Source of the DNA: Lates calcarifer
Taxonomy: Eukaryota; Chordata; Actinopteri; Centropomidae
DNA: 64,000 nt
Assembly (NCBI RefSeq): GCF_001640805.2
Contig: NC_066847.1
Coordinates: 27,051,504-27,115,503 of the forward strand
Reading direction: 5' to 3'
Below the pieces are notes generated by a model. That model did not search any database and had not been told where the DNA came from. It worked only from the letters and a program-made list of their open reading frames with translations. Shown piece after piece: positions 27,115-40,948 of the stretch (position 1 is its first letter; the number at the start of each line of letters is the position of its first letter). The position numbers and the translations under genes were made by a program.

Positions 27115-29412
27115 GGCCCTGCCTGCCTGCTGCCCTCCTTTGTGGCCCATGACGGCTCTCACAGTTTCCTGATTAACAGCAGCTGTCAGTGTAATGGGGG
27201 GATGACCAGACTCATTATTAACTATTAACTCTTGTGAGGCAGACAGCTTAATATTGGAAATCTAAAAGCATGTCCCAAGTGTGCACCATACACTGTTTAC
27301 ATACATATATGTTTATCACATCATATTATGTTCACACAAACCTACATTCATGCTATGATTATTGCTCGTCATTACCATAATAGAGTAGGAGAACAACAAA
27401 GTGAAATAAAGACTAAGTGGTCAGTGCTTGACCCATGCTAGCTTTTTAAACTGATGTGTGTGTCTCATGTGATTCATCTTGTTAAGCCTCAGTCTGCTGT
27501 GGTAGGCTGATCTGCTGTATTACAGTGCATTTGTGAAGTATAACCCACCATCACAGAGGAGATGGTACAGACAGCATGTTAGCTATGATGAAATGTTGCC
27601 ACAAGCCTTGTTCAGCTTGAAGCCCACCAGACTGACAATTACACACACAATACACACAGGATCAGTTGTGTCAATAAATAGCAGCCACAACTTTCATTCT
27701 AATTACGTAGACAATATATAACGCATTTGTCAGTGTCTATCCCTGTCAATCTCTCAGTCCTCCCCACCCTCCCACTTCCACCTCTGTGTGGTGTGGTTCA
27801 GCCATGACAGTTGGACTGGAGAATCCTGGAGGTGGGAGGAGGGCTAATCTCACTTTCTGTCCCCCAGCAATGAGAGGTGATCCCAGGATTAGAGCTCTGT
27901 TGGTTCAGGCTGGGTCACTGCAGACAGACTGGGGCTGGCATAAACAGCAGTGAGAGGGACTGTGGAGGAGAGAGATGGAGGGAGGGGACAGGAGGGAGAT
28001 AGGTAAAACAAAGAAATACAAAGATGAGGAGGAGGGGGACTGGTCGAGGATGGATGTGAGAAATAGATGAGGATATGTAAACAAATACATAGAAATGAGA
28101 TTGTCTTGCCAAGAATGGATGGGTGGTTGATTTGATTTGAGTTTGTCATGACTATAGCTTGAGCAAACGTCACTTTGTCAGGTCTCCTGAGTCTACAGTA
28201 TGTGTGCAGTCGGCTCACCCATCACCAACAGTAAGTGGCAAGTGGTAGGCCAAAACCTGCACATCTGTTCTTTGTGCAGATCATTACAGACAAAATCCTG
28301 TCCAATAGACATTGCTAAATCAATTCCAAGAGTTGTTTTGTAATTATTTGTCTTTCTTGAAAGAAGAAACCTCTAAAACTTAGTTAGTTAATACCTTAGC
28401 AGTGAGGAAAGCACCCAACTCTCACCCAGAGGTGCTGTATAGACTTAATCTATCATAGCCACTCTGCTGAGGTGACCTTTTCCCCCCACATTAACTATTA
28501 CAATCTTTCATTGAATTCAAACCTGGCTGAAACCCAAACTGAGTATGTTCAGACACACGAACAGAAAGAATAGATAGCTTCTGTCACGCAAAAGGCTTCA
28601 CATAGGACGATCTGCAATACATTTCACTGTTTTAGACATGTTGAACTGACACTGATAATGAGGGTAAAAGAAGAAGTGAATCAAACTAGCCTGCATGGGA
28701 CCTCTTCTCTCCACAGGTGCAGCACCTATTCTGTTTCAGAGAGAGGTCATTGTCATCCCCTCTAAGGGGTGGAGAGATGAAGGGAGGGATGAAGTGACCA
28801 GAGGACAGGACCCTTCAGCGGCTTTTTGGTTTGACAATGGGTTACTTCTGCCTGGCTAAACGGTTGGTTTGTGTGGCGGGAGGGGTTAGGAGTATATGTG
28901 AGAGAGAGCACAGGAGAGAGCAAGGAAGAGTTGTTACCACATGGAATCGCTATCCTCCACATACACACACACGCACAGACACACACAGGTCCCCACTCTT
29001 GCTCTGTGCTCTGACCTTGTACTGACCTGAGCAAGTATCTGGTTCACCTGTCCACAGGGGATCTCCTCATCCTACTATCAAGTCATCCCTCTCTGTCCAA
29101 CCTTTGTATCTTTGTGGCTGCAGACTTGGCTGAAAACTGTTGTTAACCTCTGTTTGCAACAACTGTGAATTAGCAAGAGAAGGGGGGTAATTTCATGATG
29201 AATTTACACTCTGCAAAGACAGGGAGATAAACATGAACATCTGATGATACTAAGGCATTTCTCCAGATCACTCCAGAACACTCTTTCAGTCACATCTGAT
29301 TTCACTAAATGTTTTCAGTGGAAAATCTAACAAGAATACCAAAAAAGGTGACTTTGCAGGTGTGACTGTGTAGAAACTGAACTGGTACGTAGGGAAAAAA
29401 TGACCCAGGAAT

Positions 29413-29443
29413 GGGGTTTAGGTGGGGGCTGGGAGGGTGGGGG
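29413..29443 (+). other. predicted G-quadruplex
   Basis: Five G runs: GGGG (413-416), GGGGG (424-428), GGG (431-433), GGG (435-437), GGGGG (439-443), the last four separated by loops of two, one and one bases. Four consecutive runs with short loops satisfy the usual folding rule. Confidence 0.65.
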
Positions 29444-29594
29444 TGTCAATAACAAATGGCCCTTTTGCTCCCTCCTGTGGGAAAAGCAGTCACATGTGGG
29501 TAACTGCCAATCTACTCCAGTTCTCTGGTGCAAATACAGACATTGTTTGAATGAATATATGAGAAAAATACAAAAAAACAAACTTAAAAATGCA

Positions 29595-29621
29595 TAATTT
29601 GTTTACACAGTAAACAAATTA
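29595..29621. promoter_or_regulatory. perfect palindrome of two forkhead sites
   Basis: TAATTTGTTTAC at 29595-29606 and GTAAACAAATTA at 29610-29621 are exact reverse complements with only ACA between them. Each arm contains the forkhead consensus GTAAACA. The site is far from any recognised gene, so enhancer use is inference. Confidence 0.5.
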
Positions 29622-30220
29622 AACAAGTGTGCATCTGTGGAGTTCATGCATTCAACAGCTTTTTGAAAATGTAGATGTGCACGACTGCCTTTCAAAGATA
29701 CACATTTTTTTGTCCTGATTGCTGTAAAAAGCAATTAGGTTCGAAAGTCCTCTTAAATCCTGAAAGCAAAAAGGAATAATTACAAACCTTGTTAGTGGAA
29801 AATAGAGTCCAGTGTAAAGACAAACAGTAAATGCAACCTAGAACCTTGTTTCTTGGCATAAAATTTGCAATTTGTCTGACACCAGGCTGTAACAATCATT
29901 TTCTCAAGCAAAGCATAAAGTTAAAAAATAGTGTGAGATGAATAAGATAAACACTGTAAATAAATAGAGGGATATGAAGAGAACTGTAATGTAGAGTGAT
30001 GTATGGAGAGGAGCAGTGGTCTGGAAGTAATAGTGTTGTCCAGAGTTTTCAGTGGCTCCTGCAGCGAGGGCTGAGTGATGGAGAGAGGAGAGCACGGCCT
30101 TCACCTCTGCATGACACCCATCCATCCACTGTCGTAACAGGAGCGCATCAGAGCGACAGCCAACAAAGGCAGCTGGACTGGTTTGAGTTGTGCACTCACC
30201 ACAATAAAAGGTCATGGAGA

Positions 30221-30223
<3 letters not shown>

Positions 30224-30259
<36 letters not shown>
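30224..30259. repeat. (GT)n microsatellite
   Basis: About 18 GT units. Confidence 0.95.
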
Positions 30260-30260
<1 letters not shown>

Positions 30261-30561
30261 TTCTGTGTGTGTCTGTGTCTGTGTTTCATGATGGAGACAT
30301 CCATGGTTTGGTCTACTTAGCCTCTGTCCTATCATCAAAGGACACAGGTGAGAGCAGCTTTGTGGGTCCTGAGTTCTCATGTTACCCTTTCAGCTCAGGG
30401 AGTGCACATCAAAGACAGGGGCTTACAGAGTACAAAATACATGCACACACATCCACACACTCAAAATCATAAAAAATGCAAGAACATATGTGCATACATA
30501 CAATACATTACATACATACACACACAGAGTCAGGAGCATCATCTGTATGGGTAAAAGAATG

Positions 30562-30563
<2 letters not shown>

Positions 30564-30609
<46 letters not shown>
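30564..30609. repeat. (GT)n microsatellite
   Basis: About 23 uninterrupted TG units. Confidence 0.95.
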
Positions 30610-30610
<1 letters not shown>

Positions 30611-33252
30611 TATAACTGTAAATTATATCAGGATGCCACCTCATCATGTCACATATCTACTACACTACACTACCACTCCATGTTACTCATTCATTGTGGA
30701 TCACAGCCTTGAAATTTTCCATGCCAAAAACATGAATGTTGGCCTATAAGAACTGATATTCATGCTATGCAAGCACCCAAAATAGTTGAGTTCTGCCCTT
30801 GCTCATAGCTCATCTGGCTGATGTAGGGATCCCATGGAGATACTAGTAATGACCTGCCAACTCATCATAATTTAAGACCCATCTTAGAGTGTTTTCCTCC
30901 TCTGGACCTGCATGAAGCAGACCTGTCAGGACCTATTAGCAAGACAGTGGGGGTATGCCAGGTGCTTCATAGCAGCAGCCAATGCATGCTTGACACACCA
31001 TTTGCAGGCACAACACACACACAACTAGACATACCAAAGCTTACTCACGACCCCAAATACCTACATGCCTAACCCTATATGTATAGTAAAGAAAATGCAT
31101 TCTGCTGCTCTTGAACTGCAAAAATGTTAAACCTCATTAACTTAAAGGAGGTTTTCAGTAGAAAAAAATTAAGGTTGCAAGGCAAAAGAATGGTTCTGAC
31201 ATCAATTTGAAAATGAGGAAGTAGATGGCATTTTCTAAATGTGATAGTTTTTCATTTGGTTCTGGCCCATGGATGCAGACAGAGGATCATAACAATGCTT
31301 ACCAAGCTTGAAAAGGCAGAGAGCGTCTGTGCTTTTTGGAGATCAGTGTATCAGAGAGATTGAGTGATACAGGTCATATGTGTTTATGAGCTCACAATGT
31401 GAAAATGAAAACAAACCATGCCTCAACTCACTTTCCCAAAAGCAACTCAGAGCTAACATTGCATTTTGTTCCATTTTAGGTTTTCACACATTGTATCATA
31501 AAGTTGAACTGAGTGAACCCTCTGTAACTTGAGAACTGATGTGAACATCCACACTAAAAACTGAATTTGTTTCCAGATTGTCCCTCAACCTCAAACTCGC
31601 CAACAAATCCATGATTACAAGTGCTTGACTGACAATCATGAGTACATATGAAATGTCTTTTTAATGTCTTGTTCTTATTTTAACACACAGCAGGTTAACC
31701 ATTCCATGTTAGCTTCACCCTCAGGAATTCAGACAAAACAACAACACATATAAATGGATATAAAGAATAGTCAACTCGTGTTAAGTATGGAAAAGTGACT
31801 TTAGGTTGCACATAGCACAAAGTTTTGCAAATCTAATGTAATCATCATGATTTGTTAATACTGGTCCTTTGGCATACACATACATACACAACAGATTTAA
31901 GCATTAAAGACTTTTCAACCATCATAAGGAAATATTCATAAATGGTCATAACTAGATTTAAAAATAGAAGAGCAGCTGAGGACAAACTGAAAAAGAACAT
32001 GCCTAGCCTCTGGAGCACTTCAGTTGTCATGATTTACAGAGGGGTTAGTGAAATCATCAAAAGTGAGTTGTCAAGTCCAAGACAAGTCAAGTTTTCATAA
32101 AAACATTGAAAGTCCAAATAGTAGAGGTCACATTTTACATCAATTACTGCTGATTAAAGAAAAAGTTGGAAACTCCATTCTGTGCATGTGCATTTTGCAA
32201 GTGGAAGAAACTATCAGCATGTTTCTGCAAGTAACTGGACATGAAATGACCAAATGAAACATTTCTTATTAAAATGACAGGTGCCTTCTCTTTTGTAATT
32301 TTTCATTTCTTTTTGCCATTTTGTTAAGGCCTCTTTTGGAGGAAAAACACATAATGATTTACTACCTTCATTTAGTACACCAACACCATAGATAAATGTA
32401 CAATGATCTTTATAGTATGGAGATTAATATGTTCATTTGCAGCAAATGATCAACACAGGTACAGACCAGTTGTCAGTTTTGTCATTTTTGTGAAAGGTTT
32501 GATTTGAACTCTGTATTTGTTTTCTTCAGATCTCTCCTTTTATAGCCCTTTCCCAATGAAATGATGAGTAAAACATGAAGAAACATCAACATTTAGATTT
32601 TTAAAAATCCTCTGTACTTGAAATTTTCCTCTGAAAGGATGTTTTGAATATGAATTTAAAAGACATTCTGAAAGGTTTTCCTAACTCAAAAATCAAGTCT
32701 ATTCTTTAAATCAGTATTGTGTATTTTGCATTCTCTTTTACTAAAACACTGAAATGAAGTTATGTTACAGCTGAAACACACAAATAGTTTTGATTTCTTT
32801 TTTGCCCTATTTACCAAAAAAAAAGGCATGGTCCTCCCAGTGTTTTTTTCTTTCTTTTTTAAAAACTTTTTTTTCTGTGTTTCTCCACATATGAACACCT
32901 GTGGAGCTGGTTCAGAGCCTGATGTGCTCCTTGTGGTTTTTCTTCTTTAATAAATACTGCTGCTTGCCATGTTGTGAAACACTTAAAGTAACTGAGGTAA
33001 TGCTTTCCACTTGGTCGTACAGCACAGTTGGTCATGACAGAGTCTGGCGCATAAATACAACTTTGAAGTCAAGTCCTCATCTGATCCAACGTCTGTTTTA
33101 GTTTCTGAGACACTATCTGTGCCATCGTCAGCTCTCAAATATGCATTCAGAATGATGTGAATCTTATATGTATTATTAACAGTCAGATGTAACAGATATA
33201 CCTTTTGAGCATTTGAGGGTCTAATTTTTTTGTTTCCAAGAGTATGCATGTG

Positions 33253-33305
<53 letters not shown>

Positions 33306-36300
33306 CTATATCTATGTACATATACATTCTGTGGAAAAACAATAACCAATAGTTTTATTTAAAAAAAAAAGATAAAAACTAGTAATATATCTACCTGGAT
33401 ATCTACTGGATATACATCATAATTGTTTCATGAGTCATCTCTACTGTAAGTCTATAAATGTCAAAGCAAACATGTCTCAAGATGCCATATGTAGTTTCTC
33501 TCCCTTCTAGATCTCAGATATCAGATGTCACATAAAATGCAAACTAAAGCCACATCGGTGCTAATCACTATCATCTGTGTTTACTTGGTTGTCCTCAGTC
33601 TGACTCAGATATGAAGGAGGTCAAGTCTTTCACAAAGTTTAAACACATTTAAACACATAAAATGTGAGACCTGAGATTCAGTTTTCAGTCAATAACGCTC
33701 TTTTTTTAACAAGTAATTTAATCCTTCAACCTCTAAACATTAAAAAGATGTTCGCTACATGAAGCCATTGCATCAGTGGCAAAGGCAAGAAAATAATCTA
33801 ATGCAGAGGAAACCTAAAAAAATTTTTTTCATTGTTTCTTTTCACAGACACCTCCACTACAAGTGATTATTCTGAGCCCAAGAAGTGATGTCACCCCTGA
33901 TTGTTTTTCCCTAATGACATCCGCAACACTTGAATGACTCAATATGGTTTATTTATGTGTGTGTGTTTCTACAAACACACGTGTAATGTAGCTGATGCCA
34001 GTGTTGTTGTCTTGGCACAGTCGTCACTTTGAAAATGACTCTTAAACAAAACTGAAGCCAATCCAGCTTAGTGCTGTACTGGGATCAGCTTACTTCACTC
34101 CCAAACTTCTTGTACATTCAAACTTTAGGGACAACCACTGAAATGATCCAGGACCTGCTGTTTGAGGAGAACCATAACCAACCCTGAGTCTGTTTCACAG
34201 TAGCTTTCTCATTGTCTCATTACAAACTTCTGAGTAGCAGCAGTAGCCAATTATGTGGTAAGAGGAATGAAGGAAAGGGAAAAACTAAAGAAAGACATAG
34301 GAAGACATTGGGAGATAAAATGAGACTGGCCAGACAGAGTGGTTGTACGTAGAGAAGAAAGTTGCTATCTTCTGCTAGTTGGAAAATAAAATTAAACAAG
34401 GGAAGTTTTGAAGTTATGGATGGATTTTAAACAAAGTAAAGCCTGTGCGTATGTCTACTACAGACAAGCTTATATTTTATGATAGACTCCATAAACCATT
34501 GTAACAAAAGCTCTCACACACTGGCCAGAGATGGCCTGTTTGTTGTCTCTGGGATCAGACAAACAAGAGCTGAAGATAAAGAAAGCCCATAACAGATTTC
34601 TTACACTGCACCTCAGACTTGAAAAACACAAACAGTTCTTTCCAAAAACTATATGTTTTCTTCTTTTTTTCCTCACCAGTAATCCAATAGCCTTGCCTGA
34701 GTTCAGCTTGCCATATACAGCATGCAGCGTACACTGAGAATGTGTGTACATGAGCATTTCAGTCTAATAAGCATTACTTCTCTGCATGCACACTCCAGGG
34801 TCAGTGTCAGGTAAGAAAACAAGGTGTGGCTGAATTTGCAAACTGTAAATTCGTTATGCTCGATAAATAATGTGAATGATCAATTACAAACCATTACCAT
34901 CAGTTAACTGGATGTTGGATGTTAAATCACAGAGCTTTCATTGCCAGCACATGTGCTGGATCTGATTCCCCACTATAGAGGGTGTCAAAAAGAAATACAG
35001 CACAGTAGTCCATTACCTCATGGCTTCAAAGCTTTTGCTGGACAATAATAAGCACAATGTGGATTTTAGAGGGTATTTTATGCCAATTACTGTAAGTATT
35101 TCACAAAGCCAACTTTGTTTAGTTGCCAGGATGAATGGAAACAGGTGAATATGATATATCACAAGATTAATATTTGACCAGGGTTTAAAGTGTTTCATCT
35201 TAACTCCTACATTGTCCCATATTTTAAACAATACATACTGTAGTCTATAATAGGGGTCCCTGTATAAACAGGAGAGTGATCCCCTGCGGCTGCTGTTCAA
35301 ATCTTGCAACACTTAAAGAGAACCCACTGCTCACCTGTTCAGGATTATCCAAGGTAACAGAGTTAAAAGTCCATGTAGGACAAAGACACTTTCCACACAT
35401 CTGCTTGCATTGACCTGACTGAGTGTAAGTCACTTTTACGAGAATGACCTGCTCTTCCACTCCTGCCTTCACTTCACATCCCTGACCAGCACACCTCAGT
35501 TTTTAATTCCAAATTTCACACTCCTTCACCATACAAGATGCAAGCATAAACAAGGATTACATTCATGTCTGCAATATTATGGCTGGATAACACTGGAATG
35601 TCTATAAACTTAATTCTCTCAATGACTGCAGTGATTATGAAAACATTTTCTTTTTCTTTTCTTCTTCTTTTCTTTTTTCTTTCTTTTTTTTTTTACAAAG
35701 ACATAATAAACGAAATAAAATCTAATATGCTGTAATTAAATAGCAGCTGTTTGCTTGTGCCTCAAACGAGCTGTTATAGAAAAACAGATTCAAAATACTT
35801 ATTTGTCAAAATCTGCAAAATTTCAATATGGTTCAGTTCTACTATCATCACTGTGATCTTGGCATAAACATTGCTTCCCTGCAGATGTTCTATCACCAAC
35901 CCTTTCTGCTTCTCCTAAACATTTTTTTCCAGAGACATCTGCCTTGCGCTGGGCATACATTCTCAACATTTGTTTGGTGACATCTTAACAACGGAAAAAT
36001 GTACCTCAGTTCTGGGAACATGGCAGTCAGTGGTGATGCTGCTGTGCAAGAGCATTCAGCTATTAAGAGCCAACCCTACACCGGTACGCTTGGTTCTGAG
36101 CATCTAAAGCTCTTTGCACCCAAGCCTTAATTCATTCCTTATAATGTAATGTTTCCCCACCACCACCACCTCCACCACCTTGGGGAGCACTGGCAGCAAA
36201 TGAGACGTCACCTCCTTGCCTCCTACATGGCATGTCTGTTTTTTATTACAGGTTAAAAGTTTTTTCTATTTTCTCATTTTTTTCCCCCCACTGAGCTTTC

Positions 36301-36309
36301 ATAACACAA
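30610..36309. other. intergenic, no gene seen
   Basis: AT-rich unique sequence with a CA tract at 33255-33302, an A run at 33360-33370 and a pyrimidine run at 35647-35694. No exon or RNA gene recognised. Confidence 0.5.
33255..33302. repeat. (CA)n microsatellite
   Basis: About 23 CA units followed by TATCTATATCTATG. Confidence 0.95.
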
Positions 36310-36400
36310 ATGGGTCTTTTTTGGAAATACCTATACAATGATAAATGACTGTTGGAGGCATACATGGTGTTACACTGCGGGCACATGTACCTTTGATGAC
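36310..36400 (-). other. degenerate C2H2 zinc-finger-like segment
   Basis: On the minus strand, YMCPQCNTMYASNSHLSLYR has the spacing Y-x-C-x2-C-x3-Y-x5-L-x2 of a C2H2 finger, but Tyr and Gln stand where the two zinc-binding His should be. The segment 36390-36331 is bounded by an AAAG acceptor-like and an AG/GTATTT donor-like sequence. With no neighbouring finger this could be a relic exon or chance. Confidence 0.2.
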
Positions 36401-37418
36401 AAATGGAGGGAGGGATAAGAGGTGTGAGGCTAGTGAGGTGGAAGAGGGATGAAGTCCTATTTTTCTCCCTTAAAAATAAAGGTTCCCTCAAGACCATTTC
36501 AATTAGTCATCAAAAGTAAATTGGTCAGTTTATTTCACTGAATGCAGAGCAGAGTTCAAGAAAAATGAGTTCAATGCTTATGAAGTCAGAGAGGAATTTC
36601 TCACCCAACTCCCTCCCATTAATGCAACTGTGTGCTTCACATGTGGTGTAGGACTATGTGTGGAGCAGTGTGGTGCAGACCTTGACTGCTTTGTTTCTAA
36701 GAGGTTTTCAGACAAACTTCAAATATCTGATAACTTAAAAGATGAAAATGGAGTGTGGCCATGCATCATTATTAAAACCCGTTTTGCCTCATGAAAGCAC
36801 CAACCTTTCAGAATGCCTTTGTGCTGACCGCTCAGATCATGGTACAGCAACTTTTAAAACAGACGCAGCCTGTTCCCAGTATGGTGTGGACCATACCGGG
36901 AAATGCCACCAATGGAAACACCCACCAACACCTGCCAGTCATGCTCACCATGGCTGCTGGTTGGCAAGCTTCCATTCATCATTTTTTACAACAACTCTGT
37001 CTGGAAAGTTCTGATGAGGTGCTAAGTGTCTAATAAAGGGTGAGATAAAACTCCTTAAATCAGGACATGACTCCTTCCATACTCCTTTAACAATCTCTTT
37101 ATCATTTGCCAAGGAATGTGCTCAACTGTAACTGGCAGCACAGACGGTCAACAGACTCACTTGAATTTACAGTACATATGTTATAGCAACTAAACCAAGC
37201 AGCTAAATCTCAGGTTTGTTATTTGCTCACTAAAAGCTATGGTCAACCGCATTGCCACAGTGGTCCACAAAGTACATCAACAGTGCAAACAACAGTTGTT
37301 TTTTGCACAGCTGGATCCTGTCCATGTGACAGCTCATTGTTGGTCCAACTTCAATATTTAATGGAGGGACTTCATTTGTTACTACAGGTCTGTCACTCTT
37401 GTCCCAGTAACACACACA

Positions 37419-37449
<31 letters not shown>

Positions 37450-39976
37450 GTTGAGAGAAGAAATATATTTTATGTCTTGATCGTTACAAGGACCTGTCAC
37501 AGTGACATGCCCCACCCGCCCCATCACTTCAGTCCAACTTCTAAAACCTTCTTGATGTCTCTCTTAATATCCTGCTGTGTTGCTGGAATCCAGATCCATC
37601 TGGCTCAGCTCTCAGAGGAACTATCACCAACTTTGAAGTGTGTAGATCACTGAAGCTTGCCTGCAGGACAATATGACAACTCTAAATAAATGCCAGTTTG
37701 TATCAAAGTATACAGGTCAAACAGAACTCAACCCTGAAAACATAAGAAAATTAACAGCCTGAAAGTTTTCTTTCCCAGCATTTAGAGCCATATGGGAACA
37801 TCAGACAGTGGTGAATTGCCCCCAGTAATGATGAGAGAATTCTTTTGAGGAATATTCAAAGCAGGTATAAATACAAAAAGTAAATGTCCAGGCCTTTTCT
37901 GCTGGTATGTGCAGACACAATTCTTAGCAATTACAGAAAAAAGAAACAGACTATTTGATTTCAAACTGCTTCAAACCCTAACTAAATATTTAAAAATGAA
38001 TCATAGTAAAATACCAGATTCATGCCATGCATACATTTTGTAAAAAGATGTAAAAATCTGAAACATTTGTGCTTTGCATGTGGAAAAACCTTGGGCTGCA
38101 AAGAATGACCATGTTACACCTTGATTCAAATCAGATCCAAATAAAAACAGAGTGGTGGTTTTAGACTACTGGGGCTTGTTGCTGTTTTAAGGCAGATGCT
38201 GAATCATTGCATGAGTCTGGCAGGTGGGATGTGAGTGTAGATTTCAATGGGGAAGAATTTGCAAGCAAAGAGAGAGAGATGTTCTGGAAAGCCCCCATGA
38301 TACAAACTGCACAGATCACTCACACACACACATACAACCACTGTCGTAGGTGTGCAGACACCTACACACACTAACATGCTCCTGCATGCACACGCAGAAG
38401 CTTACACAAACACACATTTTATTTATTTAGATTCATAAAACCTCAAAATGTTCAACAAAAGCTATGCAAGAATGAAGTAAAAAACAGTAACAAACTTTTC
38501 ATCATACAATATCCAAACACACAAAGTAAACAATTGTAACCAAATTCCCACCAGCCTCATATTACATACTATAGATTGTAACGTGCAGCCTGCATTCACA
38601 TTACAGCCCATGTTTTGGTTTCCAGGTGGAAGACTGAGTTAGGCTTTGTTCATAAATTATTCTCTGTCTCCTCCAAGTCACCCACCACAGTAGAAGCAGA
38701 AACACAAGAGAGTAGAAGAAAAAAACATGTGCATTTTACATGTACTGCATATATCCCAGCAACCAGGCAGCCCAACAAGCGTGCCCTAAGCTACCAGCAG
38801 GGTCTTTTGCGGTTTGCAAATTGTTTATGGTGATACGGCAAGAGGAGGTAGCATAGCAACATTGTTTAAAAACAGTAAGTAAAGAAAAGAACAAAAATAA
38901 ACATCACTTCTTGTGGTTTGTTTGAGAATGTTGTACTTTTGTGTTAATCTGCCCATAACACTTAATTTTATACCAACCATTTAAAATACCTCAAGAATCC
39001 TCTTCCTCCAGAACTCTGCCTGTTGTTGGTCAGAGAAGAAAATAAATAACTTTGTTTCACAAATATACTATTTAAGTATCTCTCTTTTAAAACTTTATAG
39101 ACAATTGAAGCTTGCAAGAACACCTTTTTTTTATCTACTATTAGTATGGTATGACAACTTACAGACAACTTAGACATTTTACTAGCATTACAGTTTTCCT
39201 TGCTGTCTTGCAATACAAAACAAAGTTGTTACAGCTCTGGGCAGCTCTGAATGCTACATGGATGAAATTCAGTGTTGGTCCTGGCCTGCGCCAAGCCAAA
39301 AAGCTGTAACAACAAGAACAAGCACTAACTCAAATCTACAGGGTTTATTTGGTTTGAGTTCCACACTGTCAGATACTGGCGAGGCTGCTTTTGGCCACAC
39401 AGCAGAGCAGAGAGGAAAATGAAGTTAGAAAAGTGCTCCATCCAGGCACTTTTATATGAGCTGATTTATCAGATCAGAAAAACTAAATGGAAAAAATATA
39501 TATAATTAAGTTGTCTAAATACTGAGGACAAGCTGTTATTTTCACCTTGCTTGAGGAAAAAGGTTTTTCTAGGTCATTATACAGTAAGATGCTGGATATG
39601 AAGCTATATTATAAATTTATTATATGTATTCTTTATACAGCACAAAAATATGGTTGACTATATAATTATTTTCCTGTCTTTGTGGATGCATTTATTTGAT
39701 GTAAAAACTTTCTGCATTCAGAATATTGTTTGTTTTCTTTTGTGAAATTTGGTGTGAAATCTTTACAATAAGAAACTGCAGCCAGTGTCCATCAGTCCTC
39801 ACTTATTGAAAAATAGCATAAAAAGAATAAAAAATTATTGTTGCTGTGAGTGTGAGGTTAAGTGACTCTGTACATAACTGCCTGTAACATCACAAACTGT
39901 ACACAAGAAAAGATATAACATGTCAGCTGGTGAGCTTTATGGATGCTCATAGGTGGACCTTCAGACAGATCCAGGC
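36401..39976. other. intergenic, no gene seen
   Basis: Contains the (AAAT)n tract at 37418-37449. Open frames near 36.74-37.03 kb lack recognisable domains. Confidence 0.5.
37418..37449. repeat. (AAAT)n microsatellite
   Basis: Seven or more AAAT units after CACACACA. Confidence 0.95.
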
Positions 39977-40037
39977 AGAGTGGTATCAATGTTCTCATCT
40001 ATCTCTCTGCAAAAACAAACAACAAGCTAATTTCCCC
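39977..40037 (+). repeat. short 3' fragment of the AGCTAAGCTAAC-type repeat
   Basis: Reads AGAGTGGTATCAATGTTCTC, then CATCTATCTCTCTGCAAAAA, then AAGCTAATTTCCCC, parallel to the end of the copy at 43410-43470 and to 23355-23408. The shared GAGTGGTATCAAT core makes common origin likely. Confidence 0.55.
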
Positions 40038-40948
40038 TGTTCCTTTAAATGACAGAACTTGCATGTTCTGTACGATTTTAGATATCGCTGCATAGTTAAA
40101 GTGAAAAATGCTCAGGACGTGCATAGAACCTTGCAAGAGAAAAAGGAACAGGCATAGACATACATACAAACAGAGATACACTGATACACAGAGAAACATA
40201 ACCAGATGCAGGCAGGCATGCAGGTGAGCTGGGCTCAGCCGATCCTCAGCAGGCTCACCTGTGCAGAAAGGACAGGTGTGAGTGTGTTGGTAACCAGGAG
40301 GCACCTCACAGATTCAGCCAGCAGTGATAGGGGTGTGATACTGTCCGCGGGTCGCAGAGTAGAAAACATTTGAGCATCATGCGTGTATCATGGCCCCAAC
40401 TAACGTACACCCCCATGGATAACACATTCCACTCCACTAAACAACCGTGAGAGTGGTCGGTGTGATCGGCAAAGTACACATCTATCTCAGCCAGGGATGT
40501 TCACAGACACACAAATTCTTGGAGTACACACACACACACACAGTACCCCTACACCTCAATCAGACCCTCCCAAGAGGCACTGAGGTGCATCGCTGAAATT
40601 CAAAGCCTGCATAGACAGCACTCTTCACTGCTGAGAGTCAGAGCAGCTCATCCTGAAAGATGTAATTTCTCAGGGAGAGGGATGATGTGGGGGGATGCAG
40701 GGACCATGCAAAGTGGGCTGGAGGTGGAAGAGATAAAGAGGGGACTTCAGGAATAAAAAGGAATGGAGGAGCAGGTATCTGCTGGTACTTTTACATATCA
40801 GAGTGTGGACGACATAGTCTTATATTGCAGAGGGGAAGTTCTAGAGAGAAGTCCAGTACTTGGCCATTAAGTTCATGAAAAAGTCATTTTTAAAATGACT
40901 GCAAATATATCATGTAAAGCGCAGAGAATATTAATATTTCTTCTCTGT
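40038..40948. other. intergenic with an inverted repeat
   Basis: CAGGTGAGC (40221-40229) and GCTCACCTG (40253-40261) are perfect reverse complements around 23 bases. Nothing else recognised. Confidence 0.45.

Larger units (their letters stand above)
25842..30223. other. intergenic
   Basis: Contains the direct repeat pair at 26.55 and 27.04 kb, a purine-rich stretch near 27950-28060 whose other strand keeps frames open by composition, a G-rich cluster at 29413-29443 and a forkhead-type palindrome at 29595-29621. No supported exon. Confidence 0.5.

Noticed and set aside
27889..28218. 109-codon Pro/Ser/Leu frame on the minus strand
   Set aside because: All three minus frames are open here because the plus strand is purine-rich; there are no splice sites or family match.
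29904..30472. Two opposed 158-codon frames around 30.0-30.4 kb
   Set aside because: Each runs through a GT tract and neither shows a known domain; no splice borders support an exon.
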